A DNA stretch of 64,000 nt from Stutzerimonas stutzeri (lineage in GTDB: Bacteria; Pseudomonadota; Gammaproteobacteria; Pseudomonadales; Pseudomonadaceae). This document shows, one piece after another, positions 45,287 to 53,713 of the stretch (the first letter of the stretch is position 1; every line of letters starts with the position of its first letter). A program made the position numbers and the translations under genes. Where the stretch lies: positions 1,442,001-1,506,000 of the forward strand of contig NZ_CP046902.1 in NCBI RefSeq assembly GCF_009789555.1, in the 5' to 3' direction. Under the pieces are notes generated by a model. It worked only from the letters and a program-made list of their open reading frames with translations. It was not told the origin of the DNA and made no database searches.

Positions 45287-47191
45287 TCAGAGGCGGGCCA
45301 GTCGCGCGCGAATCGCGGCCTCGATACCCGTAGCATCGAGGCCGCATTCGCTGAGCATCTCGCTGGGTTTGGCATGCTCGACGTAATAGTCCGGCAGGCC
45401 CAGGTGAAGGATCGGCGTGTGCAGGTTCTCGGCGGCGAGGAACTCGCCGACGGCACTGCCGGCTCCGCCCATGATGCTGTTTTCCTCGACGGTCACCAGC
45501 AGCTCATGGCTGTCGGCCATTTCCCGCACGAGCGCTTCGTCCATCGGCTTGACGAAGCGCATGTCGACGACGGTGGCGTCGAGGGTATCCCCGACCTGCA
45601 GTGCTTCGGCCAGTTGCACGCCGAAGACCAGCAGGGCGACCCGGCTGCCACTGCCCTGGCCGCCCTGGCGGCGCACGACGGCCTTGCCGATTTCCAGCGG
45701 TTCGAGACCGGGCTCGATCCTTGCGTTCGGCCCCGTGCCGCGCGGGTAACGGACGGCTGCCGGGCCTTCGAAGTGATAGCCGGTGGTCAGCATGCGGCGC
45801 ATCTCGTTCTCGTCGCTCGGCGTCATCACCAGCATGCCGGGAATGCAGCGCAGGTAGGCCAGGTCGAAGCTGCCCGCATGGGTCGGGCCGTCTTCGCCCA
45901 CGAGGCCGGCGCGGTCGATGGCGAACAGCACGTCGAGATTCTGCACCGCGACATCATGGATCAACTGATCGTAGGCCCGTTGCAGGAAGGTCGAGTAGAT
46001 CGCCACCACCGGCTTGGCCCCTTCGCAAGCCATTCCGGCGGCGAGGGTGACGGCATGTTGTTCGGCGATCGCGACGTCGAAGTAACGCTCGGGGTAGCGC
46101 TCGCTGAACTCGACGAGATCGGATCCTTCTTTCATTGCCGGCGTGATCCCGGTCAAGCGTGGGTCGGCGGCTGCCATGTCGCACAGCCATTGGCCGAACA
46201 CGTTGGAATACTTAGGGCCGCTGGGCTTCTTTTGGCTGACCGGCGCGCCGACGGGCTCGAGCTTGCTGATCGCGTGCCAGGTGATCGGATCGATTTCCGC
46301 CGGAGCAAAGCCTTTGCCTTTCTTGGTCACCACGTGCAGGAACTGCGGGCCGGAGAGGTCACGCATGTTGCGCAACGTGGCAATCAGCGTCGGCAGGTCA
46401 TGGCCGTCGATGGGCCCGATGTAGTTCCAGCCGAGTTCTTCGAACAGCGTTCCGGGGACCAGCATCCCCTTTGCGTACTCCTCGGTGCGGCGCGCGATTT
46501 CCCAGGCGCCGGGCAGGCGCGACAGGACCTTCTTGCTGCCTTCGCGCATGCTCGAATAGGTGCGGCTGGAGAGAATCTTGGCGAGATAGTTGGACAGTCC
46601 GCCGACGTTGCGCGAGATCGACATGTCATTGTCGTTGAGCACGACCAGCATGTCGGCGCCGACCTCGGGCGCATGGTTCAACGCCTCGAATGCCATGCCG
46701 GCGGTGAGTGCACCGTCGCCGATCACGGCGATGGACTTGCGCTTCTTGCCCTGCAGTCGCGCGGCGATCGCCATGCCCAGGGCGGCGCTGATCGAGGTGC
46801 TCGAATGACCCACGCCGAAGGTGTCGTATTCGCTTTCGCTGCGCCGCGGAAAAGCGGCGAGCCCGTCTTTCTGACGCAGGCTGGCCATGCGCTCGCGACG
46901 TCCGGTGAGGATCTTGTGCGGATAGGCCTGGTGGCCAACGTCCCACACCAGACGATCAGCCGGCGTGTCGTAGACGTAGTGCAGCGCGATGGTCAGCTCG
47001 ATCACGCCGAGCCCGGCGCCGAAGTGCCCGCCGGTCCGGCCGACGTTGTACAGCAGGTCCTGCCGCAGTTCGTTGGCGAGTTCTTCAAGTTCCGCTTCGC
47101 CCAGGCGGCGCAGCTGCTCGGGAGTGGCCGCGCGGTCAAGAACGGGCGTCGCTGGGCGAACCCGAGGAATCTCATGGAACGTCTTGGGCAT
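45287..47191 (-). CDS. dxs: 1-deoxy-D-xylulose-5-phosphate synthase
   Basis: The 634-aa thiamine-diphosphate enzyme has 'GTGHSSTSIS'-type 'GVGHSSTSISAALGMAIA', the ThDP/Mg motif 'GDGALTAGMAFEALNHA...NDND' and the transketolase pyrimidine part with 'GLVGEDGPTHAGSFDLAYLR'. It condenses pyruvate and glyceraldehyde 3-phosphate at the start of the MEP isoprenoid pathway. It is the last gene of the xseB-ispA-dxs operon, the usual order. A 122-bp gap separates it from ispA. Confidence 0.95.
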   Translation of the reverse strand: MPKTFHEIPRVRPATPVLDRAATPEQLRRLGEAELEELANELRQDLLYNVGRTGGHFGAGLGVIELTIALHYVYDTPADRLVWDVGHQAYPHKILTGRRERMASLRQKDGLAAFPRRSESEYDTFGVGHSSTSISAALGMAIAARLQGKKRKSIAVIGDGALTAGMAFEALNHAPEVGADMLVVLNDNDMSISRNVGGLSNYLAKILSSRTYSSMREGSKKVLSRLPGAWEIARRTEEYAKGMLVPGTLFEELGWNYIGPIDGHDLPTLIATLRNMRDLSGPQFLHVVTKKGKGFAPAEIDPITWHAISKLEPVGAPVSQKKPSGPKYSNVFGQWLCDMAAADPRLTGITPAMKEGSDLVEFSERYPERYFDVAIAEQHAVTLAAGMACEGAKPVVAIYSTFLQRAYDQLIHDVAVQNLDVLFAIDRAGLVGEDGPTHAGSFDLAYLRCIPGMLVMTPSDENEMRRMLTTGYHFEGPAAVRYPRGTGPNARIEPGLEPLEIGKAVVRRQGGQGSGSRVALLVFGVQLAEALQVGDTLDATVVDMRFVKPMDEALVREMADSHELLVTVEENSIMGGAGSAVGEFLAAENLHTPILHLGLPDYYVEHAKPSEMLSECGLDATGIEAAIRARLARL

Positions 47192-47313
47192 CGGGCGAAT
47201 CGTTTTGGCTGAAAAAAGAGCCGCAGTTTACCCGATGGTTACAGCAAGAAGAACGGCTCAAGCATCAACGGTCATCGCCGATCAGGTCCGCCGTGTGGCT
47301 CGAGGTCCCGGCG

Positions 47314-48201
47314 TCAGCTGCGGCGCTCGACGATGAAACGAGCCAGTTCGCGCAGGGGCTCGGCCGCGCGACCAAACGGTGCGATGGCCAGCAGGGCGCT
47401 ATCGCGAAGCTCGAGCGCATAGGCCTTGGCCGCCTCCATGCCCAGCAACGCCGGGTAGGTAGGCTTGTCGCGGGCGATATCGGCGCCTTGATGCTTGCCG
47501 AGCGTGGCGGTGTCGCTTTCCACGTCGAGGATGTCGTCCTGCACCTGAAAAGCCAGCCCGATGGCCTGTGCATAGCGTTGCATCGCGGCAAGCGTATCGG
47601 CCTCGGCGCGGCCGCTGGCGAGGGCGCCGAGACGCACACTGGCCTCGATCAGGGCGCCGGTCTTGTGGCGGTGCATCAATTCCAGTGCGCCGCGGTCGAG
47701 CTTCACGCCGACCGAGCCCAGGTCGATGGCCTGTCCGCCGACCATCCCGGCAGGGCCGGCCGCGCGCGCAAGGCTTGCGAACATTTCCAGGCGCAGCGCC
47801 GGGTCGGACGGATTGTGCCGTTCGGCCGCGAGCGCTTCGAACGCCAGGCTTTGCAGGCCATCGCCAGCGAGGATCGCGCAGGCTTCGTCGAAAGCCTTGT
47901 GGGTGGTCGGCTGGCCGCGGCGCAGGTCGTCGTCGTCCATGGCCGGCAAATCGTCATGCACCAGTGAATAGGCGTGGATCAGCTCGACGGCGCAGGCAGC
48001 GCCATTGGCCTGCGCGCTGTCGCCTTCGAGGGCCTCGCAGGCCGCATAGACGAGCAGCGGACGCACGCGCTTGCCGCCATTCATGACGCTGTAACGCATG
48101 GCCCGGTAGAGGCGTTCCAGCTCCGGACGAGGTGGGGCGAACAGCGTTTCGAGACAGCTGTCGACGCGCTTCTGGCAGCGTTGCTGATACTCGCCGATCA
48201 T
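47314..48201 (-). CDS. ispA: farnesyl diphosphate synthase
   Basis: The 295-aa prenyltransferase has the first aspartate-rich motif 'HDDLPAMDDDDLRRG' and the second 'QVQDDILDVES', with 'GGKRVRPLLVYAA' near the N-terminus. It makes geranyl and farnesyl diphosphates. Its start overlaps the xseB stop by 4 bp. Confidence 0.95.
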   Translation of the reverse strand: MIGEYQQRCQKRVDSCLETLFAPPRPELERLYRAMRYSVMNGGKRVRPLLVYAACEALEGDSAQANGAACAVELIHAYSLVHDDLPAMDDDDLRRGQPTTHKAFDEACAILAGDGLQSLAFEALAAERHNPSDPALRLEMFASLARAAGPAGMVGGQAIDLGSVGVKLDRGALELMHRHKTGALIEASVRLGALASGRAEADTLAAMQRYAQAIGLAFQVQDDILDVESDTATLGKHQGADIARDKPTYPALLGMEAAKAYALELRDSALLAIAPFGRAAEPLRELARFIVERRS

Positions 48202-48440
48202 GCGTCCGGGTCCACCTCGAAGGGGGCTTCCTGCAATTTGCCGTCACGCTCGAGCAGAATCTGTACCTTCTGCTCGGCCTGGCTGAGCGCGGCCTGGCAG
48301 TCGCGGGTCAGGCCGATGCCCTGCTCGAAGCAGGTCAGCGAATCCTCCAGCGACAGCTCGCCGCTTTCCAGGCGTTCGACCAGCTGTTGCAGCTCGGCGA
48401 GCGATTGTTCGAAATCGAGGGCGACTTTCTTGCGGGCCAT
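48198..48440 (-). CDS. xseB: exodeoxyribonuclease VII small subunit
   Basis: The 80-aa helical protein 'FEQSLAELQQLVERLESGEL' and 'SLEDSLTCFEQGIGLTRDCQ' is the standard XseB, which assembles on XseA to form ExoVII. The ATG 48,440 gives the family start MARKKV; the open frame upstream is not coding. It leads the operon with ispA and dxs. Confidence 0.95.
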   Translation of the reverse strand: MARKKVALDFEQSLAELQQLVERLESGELSLEDSLTCFEQGIGLTRDCQAALSQAEQKVQILLERDGKLQEAPFEVDPDA

Positions 48441-48533
48441 GGCGGAACCTGTTCTCTGCGGCTGCTCTGAAACGGGCGCGACACTAGCAGAGCTGGGCGG
48501 CATAAGCCATAAGCCAACTGGGCTACGTGCCGC

Positions 48534-49304
48534 TCAAGGACCGTATATGGCTTGCATGTAGTAGAGCGTCATGGCGCTGCCAACGGCAATGACAAAGGCG
48601 CGCAGCCAGGCAGCGGGCAGCTTCTTGCTGAGCGCGCCGCCGGCATAGCCACCGAGCGTGGTGCCGACCAGAAGGATAGCCAGTTCGTACCCGCTCACCC
48701 GGCCGGCAACGATGAAGGTAACCGTGGCGACGCTGTAGATGACCGCGGAAATGAGGTTTTTCAGCGCGTTGGCACGGACCAGCGGGTGGCCTTCGATGGA
48801 AAACGCCGCCAGTTGCAGGATGCCCATGCCCGCCCCGAAATAGCCGCCGTAGATCGACACCAGACCATGCGCCGCCAGCGACGCAGGGGCATGCGGCGGC
48901 ACGGCGCTTTCCGCGTTGCGCCGCGCCGCCAACCAGCGGCTCAGCCACGGACTGGCGGCGAACAGCGTGGTGGCGACGAGCAACAGCCAGGGAATCAGCA
49001 GGCTGAACAGATCGTCGCCACTGGCGAGCAGCAGGAGCCCACCGAGCAGGCCGCCGACCAGTCCTGCCAGCAGTAATGGCAGCAGGTAGCGGCCCAGTGG
49101 ACGCAGCGCCGAGCGCGCTGCCCACGCCCCGGCAAGGCTGGCGGGCCACAGCGCCACGGCATTGGTCGCATTGGCTGTCACTGGCGGCAGGCCGGTGGCC
49201 AGCAACGCCGGGAAGGAAAAGAAGGTGCCGCCACCGGCCAGGGCGTTCATGCCGCCGGCGGCAAAACCGGCAGCAATGAGCAGCAATATGTCGAACAAGG
49301 GCAT
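48534..49304 (-). CDS. TauE/SafE-family permease
   Basis: The 256-aa product has about eight membrane helices and the duplicated TauE/SafE signature: 'GFAAGGMNALAGGGTFFSFP' near the start and 'YGGYFGAGMGILQL' in the second half. Members export sulfite, sulfoacetate or related organic anions. It is transcribed alone and the substrate is unknown. Confidence 0.85.
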   Translation of the reverse strand: MPLFDILLLIAAGFAAGGMNALAGGGTFFSFPALLATGLPPVTANATNAVALWPASLAGAWAARSALRPLGRYLLPLLLAGLVGGLLGGLLLLASGDDLFSLLIPWLLLVATTLFAASPWLSRWLAARRNAESAVPPHAPASLAAHGLVSIYGGYFGAGMGILQLAAFSIEGHPLVRANALKNLISAVIYSVATVTFIVAGRVSGYELAILLVGTTLGGYAGGALSKKLPAAWLRAFVIAVGSAMTLYYMQAIYGP

Positions 49305-49428
49305 GGGGCGGGGCTCGTGACAAAAGGACGCAGATTATCGCTGCCGCTGCGCGTCGCCAAGCGCGACGGTTCGATACGGGCGGCGGGCGATCCTGGCGCG
49401 GCTTGGTCGTGGTCCGTTGCGAGGGTCG

Positions 49429-49857
49429 CTAGCGATCGGAAGCCGCCCGGGGCGTGTCCAGTTGTGGGCTGTTGAGCTCGTTGAGAATGCCGCAACCCTG
49501 TATCGGCAGGTCCCCGGCGCAGCAACCGCGCAGTGCCTTCAACTGGCGCTCCAGGGCGTGCAGGCTTTCCAACCGCGTGCGTACGCGCTGGAGCTGTTGG
49601 TCGATCAGCTGGTTGATATCGCCGCAGCGGGCATCCGGCTGGTTGGAAAAATCCAGTAGCCGGCGGATATCGGCCAGGCCGATGTCCAATGCGCGACAGT
49701 GACGGATGAACACCAGATGCGCCAGTTGCTCGGGCGAATAGGCGCGGTAGCCGTTGGCACCACGTACCGGAGCGGGCATCAGCCCGATCCGTTCGTAATA
49801 GCGAATGGTCTCGACGTCCACGCCTGCCGATTTGCTCAGCGCGCCAATACGCATCAT
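49429..49857 (-). CDS. cadR: CadR-like MerR-family Cd(II)/Pb(II)-responsive regulator
   Basis: The 142-aa protein has the MerR N-terminal winged helix ('MRIGALSKSAGVDVETIRYY') and a C-terminal metal site with cysteines at 78, 112, 113 and 122, matching the CadR pattern (in the numbering from MRIG: C77, C111-112, C121). CadR activates a divergent transporter gene when Cd or Pb binds. The gene next to it is a cation efflux protein and the promoter between them has a MerR operator. Two adjacent ATG codons make the start uncertain by one residue. Confidence 0.9.
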   Translation of the reverse strand: MMRIGALSKSAGVDVETIRYYERIGLMPAPVRGANGYRAYSPEQLAHLVFIRHCRALDIGLADIRRLLDFSNQPDARCGDINQLIDQQLQRVRTRLESLHALERQLKALRGCCAGDLPIQGCGILNELNSPQLDTPRAASDR

Positions 49858-49894
49858 GGCTCCTTCGTCTCGCGTTCTCGTATGCCCGGGGGGC

Positions 49895-49925
49895 TTGACC
49901 CTGGAGTCGCTCCAGGGTGTGCAAT
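49895..49925 (+). promoter_or_regulatory. MerR-type promoter with CadR operator
   Basis: TTGACC (49,895-49,900) and TGCAAT (49,920-49,925) are separated by 19 bp, the long spacer typical of MerR-controlled promoters. Between and over the -35 box lies a perfect 9-bp dyad, ACCCTGGAG/CTCCAGGGT with a 3-bp centre (49,898-49,918). It should drive the downstream CDF gene under CadR control. Confidence 0.8.
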
Positions 49926-49954
49926 GGGTCCGAATATAGTTCAGGAGACGCGCC

Positions 49955-50572
49955 ATGTCGTCGAGATGCTGTAGTTCGGCCTGTTCCACGCCAGCGGTCA
50001 GCCCAGGCTTTCGCAAGGCATTATGGCTTGCGCTGACCATCAATCTGGCGATGTTCGTCGTGGAGATCATCAGCGGACTGAAAGCAGGCTCGGTCTCGCT
50101 ACTGGCCGATGCCATCGATTTTGCCGGCGATGCCGCGAACTACGGCATCACGCTGACCGTGCTCTCCATGGGGCTCGTCTGGCGTTCGCGGGCGGCCATG
50201 GTAAAAGGCGTGTCGATGCTTGCGTTCGGCGTTTTCGTCCTGGCGCGTGCGGGATGGTCCATCCATGCCGGCGTCGTGCCGGAAGCGCTGACCATGGGCG
50301 CCATCGGTGCGCTGGCGCTGCTGGCCAATGTCACCGTCGCGTTGATGCTCTATGCGTATCGCGAAGGCGATTCGAACATGCGTTCGGTCTGGTTGTGCAG
50401 CCGCAACGATGCACTGGGCAATCTCGCGGTGATGGTCGCCGCGGCGGGGGTGTTCGGTACGGGCTCCGGCTGGCCGGACTTCCTCGTGGCGCTGATCATG
50501 GCGGGCCTGGCACTGTCTGCCGGCTATTCGGTGGTGCGTCAGGCGCGGCGGGAGATACGCGCGCCGGGCTAG
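49955..50572 (+). CDS. CDF-family cation efflux protein (CadR-controlled)
   Basis: The 205-aa product has five to six membrane helices and the CDF pattern 'LLADAIDFAGDAANYGITL' and 'SRNDALGNLAVMVAAAGVFG', which supply the two metal-binding aspartate pairs in helices II and V. The N-terminus is cysteine-rich (SSRCCSSACS). There is no C-terminal cytoplasmic domain, as in the short CDF type. It likely exports Cd/Zn/Pb. Confidence 0.85.
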   Translation: MSSRCCSSACSTPAVSPGFRKALWLALTINLAMFVVEIISGLKAGSVSLLADAIDFAGDAANYGITLTVLSMGLVWRSRAAMVKGVSMLAFGVFVLARAGWSIHAGVVPEALTMGAIGALALLANVTVALMLYAYREGDSNMRSVWLCSRNDALGNLAVMVAAAGVFGTGSGWPDFLVALIMAGLALSAGYSVVRQARREIRAPG

Positions 50573-50590
50573 CGGTACCGCGGCCGACGG

Positions 50591-51589
50591 TCAACCAGCT
50601 ATGGTCGCTACCAGCACGATGACCAGAACGGCCGCCAGCGCCAGTCCCGCAGCGGCCAGTTTGCCCACCGTCGCGGCGCTCAGCCCCAGCGCCTTGTTCT
50701 GCGTCCGATCGCCGAAACGACCTTCGATCCGGTGCAATCCTTCAACCGGCTGGAACAGGTTGTCCGGCTGCCCATTACTGACCGGCTCATCCGTCAACTG
50801 CCCGCTCCATGCCTGCTTGGCCATCATCCGATCGAGCAGGCCGGGCATGAACATATTGCCGATAATGGCCTGGAACGAGGCGCGCCCGAGCCATAGTTCC
50901 CGTGGCGCATCGGTCGCGGCGCGGACAATGGCGCGTGCGGCCACCGCGGGCGTATGGATCGGCGGGACGGGTTGTGGGCGGTACTGCATCTTGTTGCGTG
51001 ACCAGTCGAACTGCGGCGTGTTGTGCGCGGGCAACTGGACCATGGTCAGCCGCACGCGGCTGTTGGCATGGATCAGTTCGCAGCGCAGCGAGTCGGTAAA
51101 CCCCCTGATGGCGAACTTGGCCGCGCAATAGGCCGATTGCAGCGGAATGGCCCGATAGGCCAGTGCCGAACCCACCTGGACGATGGTGCCACGGTTGCGC
51201 GCCTGCATGTGACGCAGGGCCGCCAGCGTACCGTGAACGAAACCCAGGTAGGTCACCTCCGTCACGCGCTTGAATTCCGCCGCGCTGATCGTGTTCGCCG
51301 GGCCGAACACCGTGGCCATCGCCGCGTTCACCCAAATCTCGATGGGGCCCAGTTCCGCCTCGATCCGGTCCGCCGCCTCATCGATCGCCTGCGCGTCAGC
51401 GACATCCGCCGCGATCGCCAGAACGGTCGCGCCAAGGGCTTGCAATTCGCTGCGGGTGTCGGCCAGGCCTTGCTCGCCACGTGCGATCACGGCGACACGG
51501 TAGCCCGCCTGGGCGAAGGCATGCGCCGTTGCGCGTCCCACGCCTGCGGTCCCGCCGCAGATCACGACAGTCTGTTCGCGGTCGGTCAT
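50591..51589 (-). CDS. SDR-family oxidoreductase with C-terminal membrane anchor
   Basis: The 332-aa protein has the SDR Rossmann motif 'ICGGTAGVGRATAHAFAQAG', 'NAAMATVFG' in the NNAG position, and catalytic 'YCAAK' near residue 155. The last 25 residues are a hydrophobic helix (LAAAGLALAAVLVIVLVATI), so the protein is probably tail-anchored in the inner membrane. The substrate is unknown. It is convergent with the CDF gene, 19 bp away. Confidence 0.8.
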   Translation of the reverse strand: MTDREQTVVICGGTAGVGRATAHAFAQAGYRVAVIARGEQGLADTRSELQALGATVLAIAADVADAQAIDEAADRIEAELGPIEIWVNAAMATVFGPANTISAAEFKRVTEVTYLGFVHGTLAALRHMQARNRGTIVQVGSALAYRAIPLQSAYCAAKFAIRGFTDSLRCELIHANSRVRLTMVQLPAHNTPQFDWSRNKMQYRPQPVPPIHTPAVAARAIVRAATDAPRELWLGRASFQAIIGNMFMPGLLDRMMAKQAWSGQLTDEPVSNGQPDNLFQPVEGLHRIEGRFGDRTQNKALGLSAATVGKLAAAGLALAAVLVIVLVATIAG

Positions 51590-51821
51590 GTCGGACTCCT
51601 TGACTGGGTTGAGGCGTTGAGGCGATGACGGCTTCCAGCGCTGCGAGGCGAACGGCCAGCGCGCCGTGGCTGCCTGCAGCCCCCGTTGCTCGGTGCCGAA
51701 GACGGATCAGGCCGTACGTTCGCGCGTCCGCATCGCTTAAGAATTGACCGGATGGGGCTGAGTGAGTTGCACGGATGGGGCGCTCGTGGGCGGGTGCAGT
51801 CTGCGGCGCGCCCGGTTGCGC

Positions 51822-52343
51822 CTATTCGGGGCAATCCGGTTCGACGGTGAAGGTCTTGGACGAGTCCACCAGTCCGACGTTTTCCAGCGTGCGCCTGCCG
51901 ACAAGTACCGGATAATTCATCTTGTCGCGATCGTTCAGCGAGAACTGTTCCTCATAGACCCGGTTGCCCAGGCAGACTTTCATCAGCACCACGGGGCGCT
52001 CCTCTGCGCCACCGGCGCCCCTGACCTTGATGTCCCGAACGACCTCTCGCTCCAGACGCTTTTCGATTTTTTCCTCGGTCTCGATGTCTTCCAGCTCGAG
52101 GGTGAAGCGCACCCAGTCATCGCCGTCCTTTTCGAAGCGGTCGATATTTTCGGCATGCATGGATGAGGTCAGCGCGCCGGTGTCGAGCTTGAACTTGACC
52201 GCGACCCGCTCCGGGAGAATCAGGCCTTGTTCGACCCAGCCGAGCACCTGGGGCGAATCGGCCAGGGCCACGGTCGCCGCGCCGGGTAGCAGCACTGCGG
52301 CCCCGATGATGTTGAGCAGGACGTTTTTTGTGGAGCGGAGCAT
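51822..52343 (-). CDS. secreted retropepsin-like protease (RimB/DUF785 type)
   Basis: The 173-aa protein has a signal peptide (LLNIIGAAVLLPGAATVALA) and the ATP-dependent zinc protease/RimB-like pattern 'LGWVEQGLILPERVAVKFKL' followed by 'DTGALTSSMHA', then 'MNYPVLVGRRTLENVGLVDS'. The DTG supports an aspartic-protease-like fold; the historic name is misleading. Periplasmic location is expected; the role is unknown. It is transcribed alone. Confidence 0.8.
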   Translation of the reverse strand: MLRSTKNVLLNIIGAAVLLPGAATVALADSPQVLGWVEQGLILPERVAVKFKLDTGALTSSMHAENIDRFEKDGDDWVRFTLELEDIETEEKIEKRLEREVVRDIKVRGAGGAEERPVVLMKVCLGNRVYEEQFSLNDRDKMNYPVLVGRRTLENVGLVDSSKTFTVEPDCPE

Positions 52344-52461
52344 GGGTCACCTCGAGTCGGATAGCGCCGGGCAACGATAGAGTCGCTTGGCCCGGGATCG
52401 GTTCAGCTCAACGCGGCCACCGCCGTGGCGGACGCTGACATCGCCTCGGTACAGTCACTTC

Positions 52462-52498
52462 ATTGACTTGCTCAATCGTGGTCATTGAAAAAAACAAT
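52462..52498. promoter_or_regulatory. paired ATTG/CAAT palindromes upstream of the Mn-catalase gene
   Basis: ATTGA-N5-TCAAT (52,462-52,476) and ATTG-N7-CAAT (52,484-52,498) lie 130-170 bp before the catalase start in an otherwise empty region of 286 bp (52,344-52,629). The spacing of about 22 bp between dyads is two helical turns, so a dimeric regulator could bind both. No regulator gene is adjacent and the palindromes are short, so this is tentative. Confidence 0.25.
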
Positions 52499-52629
52499 CG
52501 GACGGCTGGCGCGCCTTGCACTCAACCAATAGGGCCGCCGCGATGCAGTTCAGCAACCGAGTCGCGGCAGCCCGTTCAACTGATCGAAGGAGGCAGTCAC
52601 TAGGGAAGTCCAAAATCGAGAGGTGAACC

Positions 52630-53517
52630 ATGTTCGTCCACAATAAACGGCTTCAATACACCGTGCGTGTGGCCGGTCCGAATCCCGGACTGGCCAACCT
52701 GATGCTCGAGCAGTTCGGCGGCCCGCAAGGCGAGCTTGCCGCCGCCATGCGTTATTTCACCCAGGGCGTGTCCGAGGATGACCCAGGCCGCAAGGACATG
52801 CTGATGGACATCGCGACCGAAGAGCTCAGCCACCTCGAGGTGATTGGCTCCATCGTCGGCATGCTCAACAAGGGCGCCAAAGGGGACCTCGCGGAAGGCG
52901 TCGAGAAGGAAGCTGATCTGTATCGTTCGCTGACCGGCGGCGGTAATGATTCGCACATCACCTCGTTGCTGTACGGGGGTGGCCCGCCACTGACCAACTC
53001 CGGCGGTATTCCCTGGACGGCGGCCTACATCGACACCATCGGCGAGCCGACCGCGGACCTGCGTTCCAACATCGCTGCCGAGGCGCGGGCCAAGATCGTC
53101 TACGAACGCCTGATCAACCTGACGGACGACCCGGGGATCAAGGATGCGCTGAAGTTCCTCATGACCCGCGAGATCGCACACCAGAAATCGTTCGAGAAGG
53201 CATTGCACGCGATTCAACCCAACTTCCCTCAAGGCAAGCTGCCGGGTGAACCGCAATTTGCCAACGTCTACTACAACCTGTCGCAAGGTGAAGGCGATCT
53301 ACGCGGCCCCTGGAATCAGGGACCGGAGTGGGAGTTCGTCGAAGCCCCGCAACCGGCGGTGGATGGGGGGGATGGCATGCCTTCGGTCGAGTTGAGCAAG
53401 GATCAGCAGAAGGTGGTGCAGCAGATGGCGGTACGGACCCAGTCCGATGTCTCCATCGATCCCATGACCGGCGCCGATCTCGGCTCCGGCGAAGCGGTGC
53501 GCAAAGGCAAGGGCTAA
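52630..53517 (+). CDS. manganese catalase
   Basis: The 295-aa four-helix-bundle protein has the dimanganese ligands in 'GELAAAMRYFTQ', 'ATEELSHLEVIGSIV' and 'REIAHQKSFEKAL', with 'GRKDMLMDIATEELSHLEVI' as the strongest block. It removes hydrogen peroxide without heme. An AGGTGAACC ribosome site precedes the ATG. It is the last core gene before the second accessory region and has a strong hairpin after it. Confidence 0.9.
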   Translation: MFVHNKRLQYTVRVAGPNPGLANLMLEQFGGPQGELAAAMRYFTQGVSEDDPGRKDMLMDIATEELSHLEVIGSIVGMLNKGAKGDLAEGVEKEADLYRSLTGGGNDSHITSLLYGGGPPLTNSGGIPWTAAYIDTIGEPTADLRSNIAAEARAKIVYERLINLTDDPGIKDALKFLMTREIAHQKSFEKALHAIQPNFPQGKLPGEPQFANVYYNLSQGEGDLRGPWNQGPEWEFVEAPQPAVDGGDGMPSVELSKDQQKVVQQMAVRTQSDVSIDPMTGADLGSGEAVRKGKG

Positions 53518-53529
53518 GGCGCGAGCGGA

Positions 53530-53565
53530 GCGCCAGCGCCTGACGGAGGGCGCTGGCGCCCTGTT
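53530..53565 (+). terminator. terminator after the manganese catalase gene
   Basis: A perfect 11-bp stem GCGCCAGCGCC/GGCGCTGGCGC with an 8-nt loop lies 13 bp after the stop and is followed by CCTGTTTC. The T run is short but the stem is very stable. Confidence 0.65.
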
Positions 53566-53583
53566 TCTCGAAACTTGGACAAT

Positions 53584-53616
53584 AAAAAAGCCGACTTGTG
53601 GCCGGTTTTCTTTTTG
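53584..53616. terminator. A/T-flanked GC hairpin (bidirectional terminator) at the core/island border
   Basis: AAAAAAGCC followed by a short loop and GGCCGGTTTTCTTTTT forms a hairpin with A residues on the left and T residues on the right. It could stop transcripts from both sides. It is the last core-like sequence before GC drops into the second accessory region. Confidence 0.5.
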
Positions 53617-53661
53617 AATATGTTATTGATTTTAAAGTGATTTAATTTTGTGTGTCGTCCA

Positions 53662-53683
53662 GACCCACACTTTGACCCACACT
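53662..53683. repeat. 10-bp direct repeat at the start of the accessory region
   Basis: GACCCACACT occurs at 53,662-53,671 and again at 53,674-53,683, a 12-bp period. It lies at the transition from core to low-GC sequence, where an attachment site or integrase arm site would be expected. No partner copy further right was recognised by eye. Confidence 0.4.
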
Positions 53684-53713
53684 GAGGCGGGTCGCTGCCC
53701 TGGGGTGATGATT

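Noticed and set aside
45281..47212. 643-aa open frame on the plus strand opposite dxs
   Set aside because: It mirrors dxs over its whole length, has no recognisable motif and no ribosome site; it is a shadow of the real gene.
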